Source of the DNA: Granulicella sp.
GTDB lineage: Bacteria; Acidobacteriota; Terriglobia; Terriglobales; Acidobacteriaceae
NCBI GenBank assembly: GCA_025408425.1
Contig: JANXYX010000001.1
Coordinates: 248,001-312,000 of the forward strand
Length of the DNA stretch: 64,000 nucleotides
Direction of reading: 5' to 3'
The translations under genes and the position numbers were made by a program. The notes under the pieces are model-generated. The model saw only the letters and a program-made list of their open reading frames with translations, had not been told where the DNA came from and searched no databases. This document shows, piece by piece, positions 46,989-55,860 of this stretch (position 1 is its first letter; every line of letters begins with the position of its first letter).

Positions 46989-47564
46989 ATGGCTGTACTG
47001 ACCGAAGCGATTCATATCAAGCGTAAGTCTTTATTTGAGTTTGAAGGTGCTCCGTTTGTGTGTCTGGATTCAGACATCAGCACGCCGACGGCGCGGGGTG
47101 GACAGACGCTGGTGCGGCTGAAGATGCGGAACCTGCTGACGGGCGCGGTGTTTGAGAAGACGTTCAAGGCGCAGGATAAGTTCAAGGAGCCGGACCTGGT
47201 GCTGGTTCCGGCGTCGTACCTGTATAGCGATGGGCAGGGCTCGCACTTTCTGGACCAGGAGATCTACGAGACGCTGACGCTGGACGCGGGGATGGTGGGG
47301 AATGCGCTGGACTTCCTGATCGAAGGGACGATGCTGCAGCTGCACAAGTACAACGGGAATCCGATTGGGCTGCAGTTGCCGATGTTTGTGGAGCTGGATG
47401 TGGTGGAGGCGGAGCCGTCGGCGAAAGGTGATTCTTCGAGCGGCAGCGGGTCCAAGATGGTGAAGCTGGAGACGGGGCTGGAGTTGCGGGTTCCGCCGTT
47501 TATCAAGCAGGGTGAGAAGGTGAAAGTGGCTACGGAGACGGGGGAGTTTTCGGGGCGGGCTTGA
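46989..47564 (+). CDS. EF-P family translation factor, EfpL/YeiP-like
   Basis: This 191-residue three-domain EF-P-like protein should relieve ribosome stalling. ATG 46989 has AAGGAG 5 nt upstream; the frame upstream to 46848 is not needed. Domain I carries STPTARGGQT (31-40), which resembles the SPTARGAAT loop of E. coli YeiP/EfpL rather than the PGKGQA loop of canonical EF-P. The modifiable Lys34 of E. coli EF-P aligns with a Gly here. LRVPPFIKQGEKVKVATETG near the C-terminus is the standard EF-P domain III. It is divergent from prmC. Confidence 0.85.
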   Translation: MAVLTEAIHIKRKSLFEFEGAPFVCLDSDISTPTARGGQTLVRLKMRNLLTGAVFEKTFKAQDKFKEPDLVLVPASYLYSDGQGSHFLDQEIYETLTLDAGMVGNALDFLIEGTMLQLHKYNGNPIGLQLPMFVELDVVEAEPSAKGDSSSGSGSKMVKLETGLELRVPPFIKQGEKVKVATETGEFSGRA

Positions 47565-47928
47565 GGGTGGGTGCGGGGCTTGGATCGCTTTCGCAGGGCT
47601 GAAGCCCTGCGCTCCCACCGAAAGGCAAGAGCAGGCAAGCGTGTGACTGTGTACACCGAGTGTCTGTTCGGCCAGATGCTGTATACGTGGGATGACACCA
47701 ATGGGTGATGGCTTGGTGTGTAACTGAATGATTTCAACAACAAATCAGCCAAAACTAGAAATGGCTGTCCGTTTGCTATGGCAGATACAGCGAAGCGTCG
47801 GCCCAAGGGATTGATCTGTGTACTGGAGTTAGGGAGATTTCTTTTCGCCTATCCATTTTGATTAGGCGGACTCTGCGGTGAGACATGATCGGCCTCAAAT
47901 CCGATGTTGGAAATGCCAGGAGACTTAC
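47565..47928. other. Intergenic region with one copy of a palindromic dispersed repeat
   Basis: This 364-bp region has no gene. Near 47588-47638 is a repeat with the palindrome GCAGGGCTGAAGCCCTGC, flanked by TTTC and GCTCCCACCGAAAG, then GAGCAGGCAAG. A second diverged copy lies at 49088-49140. The last 100 bp should hold the promoter of the following lipoprotein gene, which has AGGAGA as ribosome site. Confidence 0.6.
47588..47638 (+). repeat. Palindromic dispersed repeat, copy 1
   Basis: TTTCGCAGGGCTGAAGCCCT, then GCGCTCCCACCGAAAGGCAA and GAGCAGGCAAG. The GCAGGGCT/AGCCCTGC arms form an 8-bp hairpin with a 2-nt centre. Copy 2, at 49088-49140, matches over about 50 bp with a few substitutions. 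Confidence 0.7.
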
Positions 47929-48987
47929 ATGTTTGCTCATCGTTGTGTTCGGGGACTATTGCTCCTCTGCCTTGGTACCGCCCTTGTAGGGTGTAACAAC
48001 TCGGGGCTGGATTCCATTCAGGTTACACCGACGACTCAGGCTGTGACGGTAGGTCAGACTGCGCAATTTACCGCAGTCGGGACATACGGCAATGCGACAC
48101 ACACGTCGACGCAGAATATAACGAACAGCGTGACCTGGATCTCCAGTGTTTCTTCTGTGGCAACCGTAAGTGCATCCGGGCTGGTAACGGCTGTGGGGGC
48201 GGGTACAACAACGATCACAGCTAGCGCAACGGCGTTCAATGGTTCTACTAGCTCAAGTGCAACCCTGGTAGTTACAGGCTCAGGGGGAGGCGCAGCTGGG
48301 GGGAATATACTTTCGCTCACGATTATTCCGAGTTCTATTACAGTTGGCAATTTGCAGGATACCGGGCAATTCCTGGCGATCGGAACGTTCTCGACTCCCC
48401 CAACCGTCAGGGATCTGACGAACTCACCCACTCTGACCTGGATTTCTGCCGCGCCCAGCGTCTTCCCCGTCAACACCAACACCGCCGGGACTCTCGGGGC
48501 TAGCGCCGGGATTGTTACTGCTTACGGGAATGGTGGCGGCGCCATCATTGCTGAAGCAACGAGCAGCGACGGGACGATACAAACCGCCACGGCAACGTTC
48601 AACTGCCCCCTGGTTATCCCGACGCCAACAAATCCTGGTACGTGCTATCAGGGTTCGCAGGCACCTGCGCTGTTGGCGACCCTGACTGTCTATAACGAAG
48701 GCTTGAATACCACCAGTTGGGAAGTGACCGCTCCCTCCGCTACTGGCACGCCGAACGTGCTCCATTGCGGCCCAGGTTGGACCCTGAACGGCGGGACGGG
48801 AGGCTCGGTTTGCACGGCGACCTATCCCGTGGGCACCACTGTGACGTTGACTGCGCCAGCCAAGGCGGGAGCCTTCGGTGGATGGTCCTATAACTGCGCG
48901 AACACTGGGCCAATTACTGCAGCCGGGCCGAACAGTTGTACGGTGACGTTGACGACTAACGATACTGTTGGAGCTATCTTCAACTAA
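47929..48987 (+). CDS. Lipoprotein with bacterial Ig-like (BIG2) domains
   Basis: This 352-residue exported protein starts at ATG 47929 with AGGAGA 7 nt upstream and has a lipobox LVGC (Cys22). Two BIG2-like domains follow: DSIQVTPTTQAVTVGQTAQF to about residue 115 (with VATVSASGLVTAVGAGTTTI), and a second from about 125 to 230. A Cys-containing C-terminal domain ends FGGWSYNCANTGP and a final CTVTLTTNDTVGAIFN strand. The + strand here is not G-rich, unlike neighbouring + genes, and the gene lies between two direct copies of a repeat, so it may be an insertion. A terminator follows. Confidence 0.8.
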   Translation: MFAHRCVRGLLLLCLGTALVGCNNSGLDSIQVTPTTQAVTVGQTAQFTAVGTYGNATHTSTQNITNSVTWISSVSSVATVSASGLVTAVGAGTTTITASATAFNGSTSSSATLVVTGSGGGAAGGNILSLTIIPSSITVGNLQDTGQFLAIGTFSTPPTVRDLTNSPTLTWISAAPSVFPVNTNTAGTLGASAGIVTAYGNGGGAIIAEATSSDGTIQTATATFNCPLVIPTPTNPGTCYQGSQAPALLATLTVYNEGLNTTSWEVTAPSATGTPNVLHCGPGWTLNGGTGGSVCTATYPVGTTVTLTAPAKAGAFGGWSYNCANTGPITAAGPNSCTVTLTTNDTVGAIFN

Positions 48988-49011
48988 GAGTAATTGTGGT
49001 TATCTCAGAGA

Positions 49012-49036
49012 GGCCGCTCTTCGGGGCGGCTTTTTT
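49012..49036 (+). terminator. Rho-independent terminator after the Ig-like lipoprotein
   Basis: GCCGCTC (49013-49019), TTCG loop, GGGCGGC (49024-49030) then TTTTTT. The stem has one T-G pair and the stable TTCG loop. It lies 25 bp after the stop and is the clearest terminator in the window. Confidence 0.88.
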
Positions 49037-49087
49037 GCTGGCCTTATCTGCGGGTACGCCGGGGCTAAGCCCCAAGGACTTGGGTTG

Positions 49088-49163
49088 TTTTCGCAGGGCT
49101 AAAGCCCTGCGATCCCACTGAAAGACTAGAGCAGGCAAAGGCAAAGGCAAAGGCAAAGGCAAG
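49088..49163 (+). repeat. Palindromic dispersed repeat, copy 2, with adjoining GGCAAA hexamer array
   Basis: TTTTCGCAGGGCTAAAGCCC and TGCGATCCCACTGAAAGACT match copy 1 at 47588. From about 49132 it runs into roughly five tandem GGCAAA units, then degenerates to GCAAGAGCGAGAGCAAGG. A second short palindrome, GGGGCTAAGCCCC, lies just upstream near 49060. No gene is present between 49037 and 49290. Confidence 0.7.
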
Positions 49164-49290
49164 AGCGAGAGCAAGGGCTGGGTGAGGGTGTCGATTCCCA
49201 TGCTGAATCTGGAGTGATATCCGGGCGAGAACAGCCGCGGGGATTTTTCATGCGGCTGGGCTCCGGGGCAAGCGGGTTGGTGTGGGTGGG

Positions 49291-49932
49291 CTACTTGACC
49301 TTGAGGACTTTTCCGGTGTCGGCGTCGACGAAGGCGTTATAGTAGCCGGACTTCTGGTCGCCCCACATGAAGTACCAGACGACGGCGTGCACCTTGAAGA
49401 CGTTTCCGAGTGCGGGATCGGCGAGCTTCTTGGCTGGATTCTTCTTGAGCCATGCGGTGGCATCGGCTGCTGCGGTGGTGTATGCGGCATCGGAATCGAC
49501 GTTGAAGCTGGAAGGATCGATGGGCATGGTGTCGCGGGTGAAGCCTCCCCAGGGCATTGGGAGACCCGCGGTGGCGCCTTTGTGAATCTGCGGCAGGATG
49601 GTGGTGATGGCGTAGGTGTCGACTCGGTACTGATGCCGGCTGGGCGAGGCGAAGGTTGCCTCCCACATTGCCGCCTTGCCAGCTTCGTTTTTGAAGCCCG
49701 GGATCTCCTTCGCCACGAGCTTCAGCATGACGACGTCGGCAGTCCAGTTCCGAGCGGAGGGGTAGATGGCGGCAAAGGCGGTTTTGGCAGTGGCGAGCTG
49801 GGGCGGACCGGCGGGCTTTGCGGCCGCGGACACATCGGTGACTGGGGGCTGAGTGGATTGATTGCAGCCGGCAAGAAGGAGCCCTGCAAGAGCCACGACA
49901 CTTACCGCACATTGTTTGAGTAAAGCGTTCAT
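49291..49932 (-). CDS. Lipoprotein of unknown function, possibly PepSY-like
   Basis: This 213-residue predicted lipoprotein has lipobox LAGC (Cys23) and a GGAGGA ribosome site 6 nt before ATG 49932. The body has ATAKTAFAAIYPSARNWTAD, TYAITTILPQIHKGATAGLP, a middle helix with DATAWLKKNP, and a terminal beta hairpin YYNAFVDADTGKVLKVK that resembles the last strands of PepSY domains. The final hairpin is the only family-like feature. The codon pattern is mixed rather than strongly C-ending. Neighbours give no clear role. Confidence 0.72.
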   Translation of the reverse strand: MNALLKQCAVSVVALAGLLLAGCNQSTQPPVTDVSAAAKPAGPPQLATAKTAFAAIYPSARNWTADVVMLKLVAKEIPGFKNEAGKAAMWEATFASPSRHQYRVDTYAITTILPQIHKGATAGLPMPWGGFTRDTMPIDPSSFNVDSDAAYTTAAADATAWLKKNPAKKLADPALGNVFKVHAVVWYFMWGDQKSGYYNAFVDADTGKVLKVK

Positions 49933-50239
49933 CGAAGTCCTCCACTAACTGTCGCTTCCGGGTTGATCTGAGGGCGAAGACGCCAGCAGATCCTCGATCG
50001 CAGTGCAGCGGTAGGTGAGTGAGCCAGCGAATGAGTTTGCACGCGACTCAGCATCTGCCGTCATTTTTGACGGCCTATTACTATCACAATTCAGGAGCTT
50101 ACGGTTGTGACGCCCGTTACTATCGTTCGCGCGTCACAAGTAAGGACAGATGGAACAGCAGATCCTCCGCTGCGCTCAGGATGACGGCGTAAGACAAGCA
50201 ACGGCAGGTTCTTCAATTTCGTTGCTCACTATGAGACTG
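49933..50239. other. Intergenic region with a short dispersed repeat
   Basis: This 307-bp region has no gene. It carries one copy of the GCAGATCCTCCGCT...CAGGATGAC element (50158-50185). The rest should hold the promoter of the 49291-49932 lipoprotein. ACTATCACAATTCAGGAGCT and TGACGCCCGTTACTATCG show no recognised operator. Confidence 0.5.
50158..50185 (+). repeat. Short dispersed repeat, GCAGRTCCTCCGCT...AGGATGAC family, copy a
   Basis: GCAGATCCTCCGCTGCGCTC then AGGATGAC. The arms TCCT and AGGA are complementary around CCGC/GCGC, so it can form a small hairpin. Related copies are at 52911-52929 (partial), 52965-52992, 55941-55967 and 55980-56036. Confidence 0.65.
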
Positions 50240-50713
50240 TCAGTGGGGAAGTCCAGGTCTCAGTAATCCGTAGACCCAGGTGCCGAGCAGTGCGCTGACG
50301 ACCGCCGCAAGAATCACAGTAACGCCGTTGCCGATGAGTGCGAAGAGTGGTCCCGGGCAGGCGCCGGTGAGTGCCCATCCCAGGCCGAAGATGGTGCCGC
50401 CGAGGGCGTAGCGTACCCCGTTTCCCATGTGCTTGTCGGGGATGGAGATGAGTTCGCCCGAGACGGACTTGAGGCGAGCCCGTTTAATGAGCGCAGTGGA
50501 AAGAGCGGCGGTGGCGATTGCCGTGCCAATAATGCCGTACATGCGGAACGCCTGGAAGCGGAACATCTCCTGGATGCGAAACCATGAGAGGACCTCTGAT
50601 TTGGTGAGGACTGCTCCGAAGACGACGCCGAGAAGCAGATAAATTGCGAAGAGAGCCGGGCTGCGTTCAGCCTGGGCTGAGGCCTGTTTTTCGGTGCTGG
50701 GTATGGTCGTCAT
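50240..50713 (-). CDS. YeeE/YedE-family transporter half, second gene of pair
   Basis: This 157-residue membrane protein starts at ATG 50713; the longer frame to 50788 reads back into the partner gene. Helices are visible at about 20-40, 60-80, 105-130 and 130-150. GTIFGLGWALTGACPGPLFA carries the conserved Cys of this family. YeeE/YedE proteins take up thiosulfate or related sulfur compounds through Cys residues. Two-gene forms such as this pair, with the gene 7 bp upstream, supply the complete transporter. The cargo is inferred from family only. Confidence 0.82.
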   Translation of the reverse strand: MTTIPSTEKQASAQAERSPALFAIYLLLGVVFGAVLTKSEVLSWFRIQEMFRFQAFRMYGIIGTAIATAALSTALIKRARLKSVSGELISIPDKHMGNGVRYALGGTIFGLGWALTGACPGPLFALIGNGVTVILAAVVSALLGTWVYGLLRPGLPH

Positions 50714-50720
50714 AGGTTTC

Positions 50721-51278
50721 TCAGAACAGCAGAGGCAGAATGAAGTGAGTGGCGAGAAGGCCGCCGGCGAAGAAGCCGAAGACCGCAATCAGGGACGGCA
50801 ACTGAAAGTTTGCAAGTCCCGCTATGGCGTGGCCGGAGGTGCAGCCACCGGCATAGGCGGTTCCGAAGCCTACCAGGAAGCCACCGACGATGATGGACAC
50901 AAATCCGCGCAGAGTGAGAAGAGCGTGCCAGTTGAATACCTCATGCGGAGCGATGCCGGAGAAGTCGTGTATGCCGAGCTTCGTCAGGGCGAGCCTGGTT
51001 TGCGGGGAGATGGCGATGTCGTGCGGTGTTGTCCAATGAGACACGAGAAAGCCGCCGAGCAGTACTCCGACCAGGAAGATGAGGTTCCACAGCCCAGCCT
51101 TTTTCCAGTTGTAGCGGAAGTACTCCAGTTTTCCGGGGACGACGGCGGAACAGATGTGCCGCAGGTTGCTGGAGATTCCGAACTCTTTTGTATCGACGAT
51201 CAGGAGTGCTGGAACGAAGAGTCCGATGATGGGGCCTGCGACATACCAGGGCCAATCGTTGGTGAGCCATGCTGCCAT
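50721..51278 (-). CDS. YeeE/YedE-family transporter half, first gene of pair
   Basis: This 185-residue membrane protein has AAAGGA about 11 nt before ATG 51278. Helices lie at about 12-28, 64-82, 125-145 and 160-182. FGTAYAGGCTSGHAIAGLAN carries the GCTSGH motif with the conserved sulfur-handling Cys. A stretch from about 88 to 125 (PQTRLALTKLGIHDFSGIAP) is a soluble loop. It ends 7 bp before the second half and begins 52 bp after the OmpP1-like gene, so the three form one operon. Confidence 0.84.
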   Translation of the reverse strand: MAAWLTNDWPWYVAGPIIGLFVPALLIVDTKEFGISSNLRHICSAVVPGKLEYFRYNWKKAGLWNLIFLVGVLLGGFLVSHWTTPHDIAISPQTRLALTKLGIHDFSGIAPHEVFNWHALLTLRGFVSIIVGGFLVGFGTAYAGGCTSGHAIAGLANFQLPSLIAVFGFFAGGLLATHFILPLLF

Positions 51279-51330
51279 ATTGATGTATTTCCTTTCCGTG
51301 TGAGCCGAGTCCTGGCGTCACAAATGCGTA

Positions 51331-52599
51331 TTACTTGTTGCGATTCCAGCCGAAGCCGATTTGAAACGAATTCTGATACATACTCAGGTTCGCGTTTCCG
51401 CCGCCTGCGGTTGGAGCGATGGAGTTGATTCCGTTCATGGTGTTCTGAAAGGCGTGGACGTAGGCCAGATTGATCTCTTTGCCACTTTGCAGGTTCCATG
51501 TAGCTCCGAGGTGCAAGTGATTCTGGACGACGGCTGGAGCGAGGATATTGAAGAATGTCTGTGAATTGTCGAAGGGAGAAGTGGCGTGGTTGTAGCCACC
51601 CCGGAGCGACAAGGCTGGGTTTACGGTGAAGGCGAGGCCCGTCTTAATCACAGTGACATTGTGCCATCCGAAGCCTGGGCCGTCGTTGGAGCCAAGTAAG
51701 GCCTGGTTTGAGCCGGAGTTGGCGATCGACTTTACCTGTCCGTAGAGGATGCGCTGGGTATCGAAGAGGACGGTTGCCCGGGGATGGACCTTTACGGCGA
51801 CGCCGCCGGAGAAGCTGGCCGGGATGTCGAATCCACCCTGCTCGGCAAAGAGTCCGCTGTAGCGGGAAAATTTAGTGGCGTAGGTTTTGGTTTGATAGGT
51901 TGCGCCGAGGTTGATGCCGTGGCTGAGTTCGCCGAGCCAGCCGATGTGTACGCCGGCCCCGTATGAGTTGGAGTGTCCGGTGTTGGTGACGGCGGTGGGG
52001 TTGGCGGAGTAGTTGGGAGAGGCGAAGTTCTGAATGCCCTCAGCGGCGAAGCGTTGGTATGCAAGGTTTACGCCGAGGCCAAAGGAGTTGTGTGCGTCTA
52101 CTTTGTAGGCAATGGTGGGAGAGACAATCACCTGATCGAGATCGACACCGCCGCGAGTGTTGCCGAGCAGGGGGATGGGATTGACGTAGGAGGTGTTCAT
52201 GCCTCCGTTGCCGTAGAGGGCCACTCCGAAGGCGAGGTTGGGCCTGAGCAGGTGGTTGTAGCCCAGATCAGGAAGGAAGAAGTTTGTAACTCTGCTGGCG
52301 CTGTAGGTGCCGTTGATGTTGGGATATCCCGGGGGCAACTGGTTGCCGGTAATGGTGGTGGAACGGATGGGGCGAAAGAGGGTGAGGCCGAGATCGAAAC
52401 GGTTTCCGACGCGAACGAGTCCTGCGGGGTTGGTCGCGGATGCAAGGCTGTCCAGTGGTAGTGCGACGCCTGCTCCTCCCAGGCCTTGTTGCTTGGCGCC
52501 GTAACCAGTGAGAAAGTAGCCGTCGGTGGCGAACGAGGAATCGACGAATAGGAAAGATGCGATGAGGAGGAGTGCGGTTCTCTTGCTAATCAGTTTCAT
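51331..52599 (-). CDS. OmpP1/FadL-family outer-membrane channel
   Basis: This 422-residue outer-membrane beta-barrel has a signal peptide (1-24, ending SSFA). The start of the mature protein, TDGYFLTGYGAKQQGLGGAG, is the OmpP1/FadL N-terminal hatch motif, followed by ATNPAG. Strands alternate to the C-terminus (MYQNSFQIGFGWNRNK). GGAGAT precedes ATG 52599. FadL members pass hydrophobic compounds across the outer membrane. As first gene before two YedE-type genes, it may admit a sulfur compound here. A terminator-like hairpin lies about 100 nt upstream in the leader. Confidence 0.88.
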   Translation of the reverse strand: MKLISKRTALLLIASFLFVDSSFATDGYFLTGYGAKQQGLGGAGVALPLDSLASATNPAGLVRVGNRFDLGLTLFRPIRSTTITGNQLPPGYPNINGTYSASRVTNFFLPDLGYNHLLRPNLAFGVALYGNGGMNTSYVNPIPLLGNTRGGVDLDQVIVSPTIAYKVDAHNSFGLGVNLAYQRFAAEGIQNFASPNYSANPTAVTNTGHSNSYGAGVHIGWLGELSHGINLGATYQTKTYATKFSRYSGLFAEQGGFDIPASFSGGVAVKVHPRATVLFDTQRILYGQVKSIANSGSNQALLGSNDGPGFGWHNVTVIKTGLAFTVNPALSLRGGYNHATSPFDNSQTFFNILAPAVVQNHLHLGATWNLQSGKEINLAYVHAFQNTMNGINSIAPTAGGGNANLSMYQNSFQIGFGWNRNK

Positions 52600-52694
52600 G
52601 CAGATGATCTCCGTGGCAAGGCTGCCGCGATGCGGCGTCTTCGCTGTGACTGTGTATCGCTGTCCTGACCTTCGGTGATCTTGCAGGCTTAAGT

Positions 52695-52732
52695 AAAAAA
52701 CCCACCTACCAGATCAACTTCTGGCGGTGGGC
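52695..52732 (-). terminator. Terminator-like hairpin in the leader of the OmpP1-YedE operon
   Basis: On the - strand GCCCACC, CCAG and their partners CTGG, GGTGGG form a two-part stem around a short loop, followed directly by TTTTTT. It is a canonical intrinsic terminator by shape. It lies about 95 nt upstream of the OmpP1-like start and over 400 bp after prfA, so it may act as an attenuator rather than as the prfA terminator. Confidence 0.65.
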
Positions 52733-52964
52733 TAAAAACTTATTTCCCTGAGACTACGGCTTTAGATGATTCTGCCTAGCCTCCCCATGCCAGAGGACAC
52801 CCCTATGCGCGTACATGCGCAGCGACATGGTGTAGAAGTTCTCTGGTGGGTGTTGAACATATATTGGAGGCTACTGAGGAATCTAACCCATGTCAAGAAA
52901 GACGGCTGGTTCGCACCGCTCAGGATGACGGCGGAAATGGGCAATGGCAAGAACAACAGCAACA

Positions 52965-52992
52965 GCAGGTCCTCCGCTACGCGAAGGATGAC
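52965..52992 (+). repeat. Short dispersed repeat, copy b (with partial copy at 52911-52929)
   Basis: GCAGGTCCTCCGCTACGCGA then AGGATGAC, 4-5 substitutions from the 50158 copy. The partial copy TTCGCACCGCTCAGGATGAC lies just upstream. Both are in the non-coding stretch after prfA. Confidence 0.6.
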
Positions 52993-53143
52993 AAATTTGA
53001 GGGTGGTTCGATATCTGCGCGGATCAGGCGTTAGCGGTTTCGGTTTCGGCTTTTAGCTTTTCGGCGGTGTAGACGGGTACCGATGGTCAGGCATTTGTTG
53101 TTTCGGCTTTTAGCTTTTCTGCGGTGTAGACGGGTACCGATGG

Positions 53144-54220
<1,077 letters not shown>

Positions 54221-54456
54221 GGGGCTTCTCCTCCTGCTGGGCAGGGAATTGATCTGAAATTTGGGTGGGGCGGGGTTGGGAGCAGCTGTATTGGCGCAGC
54301 TAGGCAAAGTCGTGGCGCTGGAGGCTCACGACGGGGGTGTTCACCGGGATTGCGGCTGCGTTCATGCTTATTAGATGTTACTCCTTGCCGAGAGGGTTCT
54401 GAATGCCTGTTTCGGGGGTTCAAGGGAGGTATGACGTGTTTTGCTGGCGGGTGGGG

Positions 54457-54693
54457 CTATTCCAGCTGGCCGGTGACGTCGAATTTGACGGTGTGATTGT
54501 CGGGGAAGAGGATTTCGTAGGTTTGGTGGGAGACGTAGTCTGCGCGGTGGAGGTCTGCGGTGAGGCGGGCTTTGTAGTTGCCGCAGGCGATGAGGCCCCA
54601 GGTGTTGCGGGTGGCGAAGAGGGCGTCGCCTTCGAGCGCGTATTTTTTGCCGTCGATGACGGCGTCGAGGTGTGCGGCGAGGACTGACTTCAT
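54457..54693 (-). CDS. Small protein of unknown function, 78 residues
   Basis: ATG 54693 opens a 78-codon frame, with AAAGAG about 10 nt upstream. The sequence has protein-like composition (MKSVLAAHLDAVIDGKKYAL; WGLIACGNYKARLTADLHRA; YEILFPDNHTVKFDVTGQLE), mostly beta strands, while the region upstream in the same frame is low-complexity and not protein-like. It lies 236 bp upstream of prfA on the same strand. I do not recognise a family. Confidence 0.65.
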   Translation of the reverse strand: MKSVLAAHLDAVIDGKKYALEGDALFATRNTWGLIACGNYKARLTADLHRADYVSHQTYEILFPDNHTVKFDVTGQLE

Positions 54694-54794
54694 GGATGGG
54701 CTCTTTCTCGGGGATTTGCGGGTGTGAATGTAAGCGGTTTCTTTTCGGCGGCAAGGATAGAGGAGGCGGGGTAGAGGGTGCAAGGGAAGTTTGG

Positions 54795-55094
54795 TTAGCC
54801 GGCGCGTTTGGTGCGGATGATGTCTTCGCAGTTGAAGCAGAGGCGTAGGCCGGGTGCGGGTTTGCCGGTGGAGTAGCGGATGCGCTTGTTGCGCGGGATG
54901 GCTTTGAGACGGGTGCATTTCTCTGAGGTGTGGAAGACTTCGCTGCCCTCGCACCATGTGGGCGGGATCTCGGGGGTGAGGTCGGGCTGGTCGGGGAAGT
55001 TCAGGGAGGGCTGCATTTGGGCTAAGGATAACTGGTGGGTGGCGGGTGCTGGAGCGGAGTTTGCTACGACGGACTCTTCGGGAGTACGTCGCAT
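54795..55094 (-). CDS. Small cysteine-containing protein of unknown function
   Basis: The C-terminal 73 residues look genuine: PPTWCEGSEVFHTSEKCTRL and GLRLCFNCEDIIRTKRAG contain four Cys and one His in a spacing that could bind a metal. The start is uncertain. ATG 55094 gives 99 residues and ATG 55016 gives 73, and neither has a clear ribosome site. No family is recognised. It is in a run of small - strand genes upstream of prfA. Confidence 0.55.
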   Translation of the reverse strand: MRRTPEESVVANSAPAPATHQLSLAQMQPSLNFPDQPDLTPEIPPTWCEGSEVFHTSEKCTRLKAIPRNKRIRYSTGKPAPGLRLCFNCEDIIRTKRAG

Positions 55095-55277
55095 CGAGAG
55101 CAGCCGGATGTTCCGGATTCTCGCTGGCGGGTGAGAAGCTGCTGTCACATGGTTCAGACTGCGACGTGGCGAGCTAACTTGAAGCTGCGACGGTCCGTTG
55201 TGGCGTAGCGATCGCGTAGCCGCTTGGTTCGCGGGAGACGGGGTTACTGGCAACTTCCTAGGTTTGTGGGGAGTTGG

Positions 55278-55481
55278 CTAGACAGCCTTGCGCTGGAAGG
55301 TCGTTTTCTTGGTGCTGGCAAACGAATCTTTCGCCTTGAAGGATGACGCGGACGCTCCGGGTAGTGGTTTTGCGCCACTCTTGACCCGGGCCGCCTTTTC
55401 GCGTGCCGACTGGAGCTTCTGGGCTGCGCGACCGAGTCCGCCTATCTTTACTGCGCCTGCTTTGGGGATGAAATCACTCAT
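55278..55481 (-). CDS. Small basic protein of unknown function, 67 residues
   Basis: GAGAGGA lies 8 nt before ATG 55481, a strong ribosome site. The protein is Lys/Ala/Ser-rich (SDFIPKAGAVKIGGLGRAAQ; KLQSAREKAARVKSGAKPLP) and ends TKKTTFQRKAV. Composition suggests a disordered, nucleic-acid-binding or ribosome-associated peptide, but this is only composition. No family is recognised. Confidence 0.6.
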   Translation of the reverse strand: MSDFIPKAGAVKIGGLGRAAQKLQSAREKAARVKSGAKPLPGASASSFKAKDSFASTKKTTFQRKAV

Positions 55482-55635
55482 ATAGAAATCCTCTCACGAT
55501 CTGTAAGTTTGAGTACCGAGGGAACATATTTGCGGCAAAACGGGCTTTTGAGTGAGTGCCAACCCAAGTTGTCCTGCATGGGAGGAAGGATTGGCTGCGG
55601 GTTGCGTGATCGATCCGCTGCGGTTGGCGGGCTGG

Positions 55636-55860
55636 TTAGCTGTCTTTTCGGTAAAGGAGGTTGCGCATTGCTGCGCGGCGGGCTTCGTTGGCCTCTTTGG
55701 AGGACTTGAGATCTTCGGGGTCCATGTGGCGTTTGGTGATGGGGTCTACGGTTTCGTCGTTGGTGCTGCAGTCGAGGCAGCGGTTGGCGAAGCCGGGCTT
55801 GTCGGGCTTGAGTTCGAACTCTTCTTTGCAGATGACGCAGGTTCTGATGGGGAACGGCAT
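55636..55860 (-). CDS. Small zinc-ribbon-like protein, 74 residues
   Basis: The sequence begins MPFPIRTCVICKEEFELKPD and KPGFANRCLDCSTND, with two CxxC knuckles 18 residues apart, a treble-clef or zinc-ribbon pattern. The rest is a charged helix (DPEDLKSSKEANEARRAAMR) ending NLLYRKDS. The function is unknown and nucleic-acid or ribosome binding is possible. The start at 55860 lacks a strong ribosome site, but the Cys motif supports the frame. Confidence 0.7.
   Translation of the reverse strand: MPFPIRTCVICKEEFELKPDKPGFANRCLDCSTNDETVDPITKRHMDPEDLKSSKEANEARRAAMRNLLYRKDS

Larger units (their letters stand above)
52600..53143. other. Intergenic region between prfA and the OmpP1-YedE operon
   Basis: This 544-bp region has no intact gene. 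From the right it holds two extra copies of the prfA 3' end (53021-53143), short dispersed repeats (52911-52929 and 52965-52992) and a - strand terminator-like hairpin (52695-52732). The last 95 bp form the leader of the OmpP1-like gene. Confidence 0.7.

Noticed and set aside
49132-49163. GGCAAA tandem array as a CRISPR remnant
   Set aside because: Six-base units without spacers; a simple microsatellite.
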